DNA of 7,363 nt from Patescibacteria group bacterium (GTDB lineage Bacteria > Patescibacteriota > Microgenomatia > Daviesbacterales > UBA10151), in assembly GCA_018817205.1 (NCBI GenBank), contig JAHIUE010000037.1:1-7363 (forward strand). The letters run 5' to 3'. Positions 5,110 through 7,363 of the stretch are shown in pieces. The first letter of the stretch is position 1, and every line of letters begins with the position of its first letter. Below the pieces are notes generated by a model. That model did no database searches. It saw nothing but the letters and a program-made list of their open reading frames with translations, and was not told the DNA's origin. Made by a program: the position numbers and the translations under genes.

Positions 5110-6039
5110 TTACAAAATAAGAGCAAAGCCAAGAAGAAGAAATAAACTACCAATTGCAATAAAGACTATTGTATTTTCAATAACTCCACTTACTGGAACA
5201 TCCTGCCCTCCAACATCCACTGTCAAAGTGGGGGTATTTGTTGAAGCACTTGCTCCTCCCGATCCAGGAACAGGAGTAGGCGTAAGTGTAGGTGTTAAAG
5301 TTGGTGTGTTGGTAGGAGTATCTACTCCTCCCGATCCAGGAACAGGAGTAGGCGTAAGTGTAGGCGTATTTGTTGGCTCTGCAGGAATTGGTGTTAAAGT
5401 TGGTGTGTTGGTAGGAGCAACTCCCTCATCAGAAACAGTATATGTTCCCAAAAGCGTACCATTTATCGCATCTGGAAGAAGTAGAATATCTTGGTTAGTC
5501 GCTTTATCAAGCACATTACTAATCGTTGGGTGAAAGTTTATTGCTACAGGATCAGCTGGAGCAGAAGAAGCTGAAAAAGTAAGAGTTGCAAGTTGAGTGT
5601 CAACTGAATTACTGTACCCTGCAGTATCCATTATTGCGCAACCTAAATTTATTTCAGCCACATTCTCCTCATAAGTAAAAGTGTTAACCTGACACCCAAA
5701 ACCAATAGTAGGAGAAACTGTAAAAGGCCTACTTCCATCTAAAACAGGCCTTACTGTTGGTTCTTCTCCTGAATAATTATAGTAAAGTCTTATTGCTATT
5801 CCACTTATAACTCTTCCTTCTGTGTTTAGATTCAAGGAAACTTCAAGTGGATTAGTAGTAGTAAAAAATGACTCTGAGGGAGTAAGAGAAATTTTAACAA
5901 TCCCTCCCTCTGACTCTGGCTTTGCTGCTTCTTTTCTAATTTCCTGTCTTTGATTAACCAAAAAAATCGCTACAGGGATGCTAGCAACTATAAATAACAC
6001 CCCTAAAACTGCAACTATAATTTTTTGTTTCTCTTTCAT
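5110..6039 (-). CDS. Surface-anchored cohesin-like protein with Thr/Pro-rich linker
   Basis: 309 aa, starting at the ATG 4 nt after the preceding gene's stop; no strong Shine-Dalgarno, so probably translationally coupled. Residues 7-28 form an N-terminal signal or anchor helix. Residues about 46-200 are a beta-rich domain with cohesin-like features: VKISLTPSESFFTTTNPLEVSLNL, then GRVISGIAIRLYYNYS. It has two Cys (116, 134) that could bond outside the cell. Residues 208-275 are TNTPTLTP-type repeats broken by PVPGSGG. Residues 281-285 read VPVSG, followed by a membrane helix at 290-309 that ends the protein without a basic tail. Cohesin-like domains bind dockerins, and a dockerin-type protein is encoded two genes upstream. 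The domain call rests on pattern, not a search; a generic Ig-like adhesin domain is the alternative. Confidence 0.8.
   Translation of the reverse strand: MKEKQKIIVAVLGVLFIVASIPVAIFLVNQRQEIRKEAAKPESEGGIVKISLTPSESFFTTTNPLEVSLNLNTEGRVISGIAIRLYYNYSGEEPTVRPVLDGSRPFTVSPTIGFGCQVNTFTYEENVAEINLGCAIMDTAGYSNSVDTQLATLTFSASSAPADPVAINFHPTISNVLDKATNQDILLLPDAINGTLLGTYTVSDEGVAPTNTPTLTPIPAEPTNTPTLTPTPVPGSGGVDTPTNTPTLTPTLTPTPVPGSGGASASTNTPTLTVDVGGQDVPVSGVIENTIVFIAIGSLFLLLGFALIL
5225..5420 (-). repeat. Tandem repeats coding the Thr/Pro linker
   Basis: A 40-nt block is repeated exactly at 5253-5292 and 5325-5364 (ends CTCCTCCCGATCC and GTAAGTGTAGG on the plus strand). A 28-nt block is repeated at 5291-5318 and 5390-5417. 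They encode NTPTLTPTPVPGSGG units. Near-identity at DNA level points to recent duplication, so linker length may vary between strains. Confidence 0.85.
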
Positions 6040-6043
6040 CCGT

Positions 6044-6664
6044 CTAATTTGATATTACATAACTAATCCCATCTAAATCAAGGGCAAGATCTTGAGCTGC
6101 TTTTGTCAAAACCTTAGTCAAAGATGGATCAATCCTACAATTTAAGCTTGTGGTTTCATTTTTAGTTTTAAACTCCATTTCCCCTAAAACTAATGTTTTC
6201 TCTTTTGTATCTTCCCCGCTTAAATTGACTCCTGCTAAATCAATTTGCCAGCTGTTGTCAAAATTCTTCACTTGTCTAATAGGGAAAACCCAACCATTCT
6301 TCTCAAGATCAGAGCTGACACTTACCACTTTTCCAGTCAAAGGGGCGCTCAGAGGAGATATTTCTTCATTCCAAGAACAAATAACTCTCAAAGCAAACGA
6401 AGTTATATCTTCTGGGAAGTTTTCCAATACAATTTCTGCTGAAAGCTCTTCTCCAACACTAACTTTTTCTTTCTGAGACTTAAACCCAATATAGGCTTTC
6501 TGAGAAGTTGAATCACTTATAAGATATTTTTTAGTTAAATCAGAAATTGGTGAAAATTTAAGATAAAGCATCCAGGTTATTAAAAACAAGAACAAAACAA
6601 CTAATAAAAGCGCGCCTGCTTTAGCAAAAGTATTTTTCAGGGCAGTTTTTGCTTCTTTACTCAT
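6044..6664 (-). CDS. Membrane-anchored cohesin-like domain protein
   Basis: 206 aa. The start ATG at 6664 overlaps the stop of the upstream dockerin-type gene by 8 nt (ATGAGTAA). AAGGAG abuts the ATG with no spacing, so reinitiation coupled to the upstream gene is more likely than ordinary initiation. Residues 16-36 form one membrane helix with a basic N-side (KTALKNTFAK), giving an N-in, C-out topology. Residues about 57-205 are a beta-rich domain: AYIGFKSQKEKVSVGEELSAEI, then ITSFALRVICSWN. The VSVGEEL-xxxIVLEN pattern resembles the first strands of cohesins and the start of the domain in the next gene. Cys96 and Cys176 may form a disulfide. The exact family is unproven. Confidence 0.75.
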   Translation of the reverse strand: MSKEAKTALKNTFAKAGALLLVVLFLFLITWMLYLKFSPISDLTKKYLISDSTSQKAYIGFKSQKEKVSVGEELSAEIVLENFPEDITSFALRVICSWNEEISPLSAPLTGKVVSVSSDLEKNGWVFPIRQVKNFDNSWQIDLAGVNLSGEDTKEKTLVLGEMEFKTKNETTSLNCRIDPSLTKVLTKAAQDLALDLDGISYVISN

Positions 6665-7363
6665 CTCCTTGAATTTCCAAATCTGTCCAATTAGATAAAA
6701 CCAAACCTATGTCAAAAATATTAATTTTTCCATCAACAAACACATCAAACAAACGATTTTCATCAGTGACAGGCACTTCCAATAAGGCGTATTCATTAAT
6801 CATTATTGTAATATCAGCTAATCTTAACACATTGTAATTGTCCCCTTCATCAATAAAATCTCCAACAAGAAGAGGATTGTCTGCCCAATTAAAGCTATTT
6901 AACCCTGCATTCAAAGAAATAGAGCTAAAATTCTTCTGTAAAAATGCCCTACTCTTTATCAAAACATCATAAGCACCAATACCAACACCTGTAATTCTTC
7001 CTGTATAAGAACCATTATCGTTAGCGGTTAAAGAAACTTCTTCAAACACCTCAATTACTTCATCTCCTTGCTTTAAAGTTACTTTTGCCTGCTTTTCAGG
7101 TTTTGGATCTGTAAGGCTACTAATACCCTGAAATCCTATCTCAAATTCCAAAATTGCATCAGAAACATCTTCACAAATACACTGTTCATTTATTATTCCG
7201 CCGGAGGGACAAATTTCTCCAATAAATAGGTAGCCTGCTCCCCATTCTATTGTTGTCTGAGAAGAATCACTGGTACATTGGCTCCAACAAACAGTATCGT
7301 TTTCGTCATAACCAAAACAATCGCTTTCGCAATATGTTGCTCTGCCAGAATTTGGATATCCAT
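6657..7363 (-). CDS. Secreted Cys-rich protein with C-terminal dockerin-like domain, 5' partial
   Basis: The frame is open to the window edge, giving 234 residues; the real start and any signal peptide lie outside. A TTG at 7151 is in frame but internal, since coding continues upstream of it. Residues 1-65 have seven Cys (11, 15, 25, 29, 51, 61, 63), suggesting a disulfide-bonded extracellular module. Residues about 70-160 are a beta-sandwich-like domain (FEIGFQGISSL, NGSYTGRITGV, AYDVLIKSRAFLQKNF) of a kind I associate with dockerin proteins of Microgenomates. Residues about 167-225 have two calcium-loop-like repeats, GDFIDEGDNYNVLRLADITI and FDVFVDGKINIFDIGLVLSNW, the layout of a type I dockerin. 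The first loop is degenerate (EGDNYN rather than DxNxDG). It heads a run of genes for two cohesin-like membrane proteins. Confidence 0.8.
   Translation of the reverse strand, partial: GYPNSGRATYCESDCFGYDENDTVCWSQCTSDSSQTTIEWGAGYLFIGEICPSGGIINEQCICEDVSDAILEFEIGFQGISSLTDPKPEKQAKVTLKQGDEVIEVFEEVSLTANDNGSYTGRITGVGIGAYDVLIKSRAFLQKNFSSISLNAGLNSFNWADNPLLVGDFIDEGDNYNVLRLADITIMINEYALLEVPVTDENRLFDVFVDGKINIFDIGLVLSNWTDLEIQGDE

Noticed and set aside
5225..5420. CRISPR-like array
   Set aside because: Only two copies of each block, with irregular spacing, in frame inside a protein gene.
5090..5533. Plus-strand frame rich in Val-Gly repeats
   Set aside because: It is the reverse complement of the Thr/Pro linker repeats of the minus-strand surface protein.
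6150..6476. Two plus-strand frames opposite the 206-aa gene
   Set aside because: Antisense shadows without start signals; the minus-strand gene has a membrane helix, a domain-like pattern and coupled neighbours.

Overview
The window looks like the genome of an uncultured Candidate Phyla Radiation (Patescibacteria) bacterium. Microgenomates is my best guess, though I could not test this by tree or search. The DNA is AT-rich and uses the standard code. The 23S gene carries self-splicing introns, the L1 stalk is shortened, and the protein genes are small surface proteins with cohesin-like, dockerin-like and Pro/Thr-rich segments, a combination I associate with that group. Every gene called here lies on the minus strand, so transcription runs from high to low coordinates.

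Layout in transcription order. (1) 7363-5110: three tightly packed genes for a secreted Cys-rich dockerin-type protein (5' end outside the window), a membrane-anchored cohesin-like protein, and a second cohesin-like protein with a Thr/Pro linker and a membrane segment at each end. (2) 5109-4907: a near-consensus sigma-70 promoter, then a leader of about 140 nt with three hairpins, the last an intrinsic terminator. (3) 4906-4718: a 62-codon coiled-coil gene, followed 15 nt later by tRNA-Ala(UGC). (4) 4556-475: a 23S rRNA gene flanked by a long processing stalk. It is interrupted by two related group I introns, at E. coli positions 2504 (276 nt, no ORF) and 2593 (793 nt, encoding an I-CreI-like LAGLIDADG endonuclease). 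(5) 443-239: a 5S rRNA gene with an insertion of about 84 nt in loop C that folds as a cloverleaf. (6) 161-1: the start of a gene that looks like ribosomal protein S1.

There is no 16S rRNA gene upstream of the 23S gene. The tRNA-Ala normally found in a 16S-23S spacer is present, but protein genes precede it, so 16S and 23S are unlinked here, at least within 2.8 kb. The most unusual observations are the 5S insertion, the pair of sister introns with the endonuclease at the same site as the Chlamydomonas I-CreI intron, and a small set of near-identical palindromic hairpins at tips of 23S helices and inside one intron. Open-frame stretches on either strand inside the 23S exons are shadows of the RNA gene.
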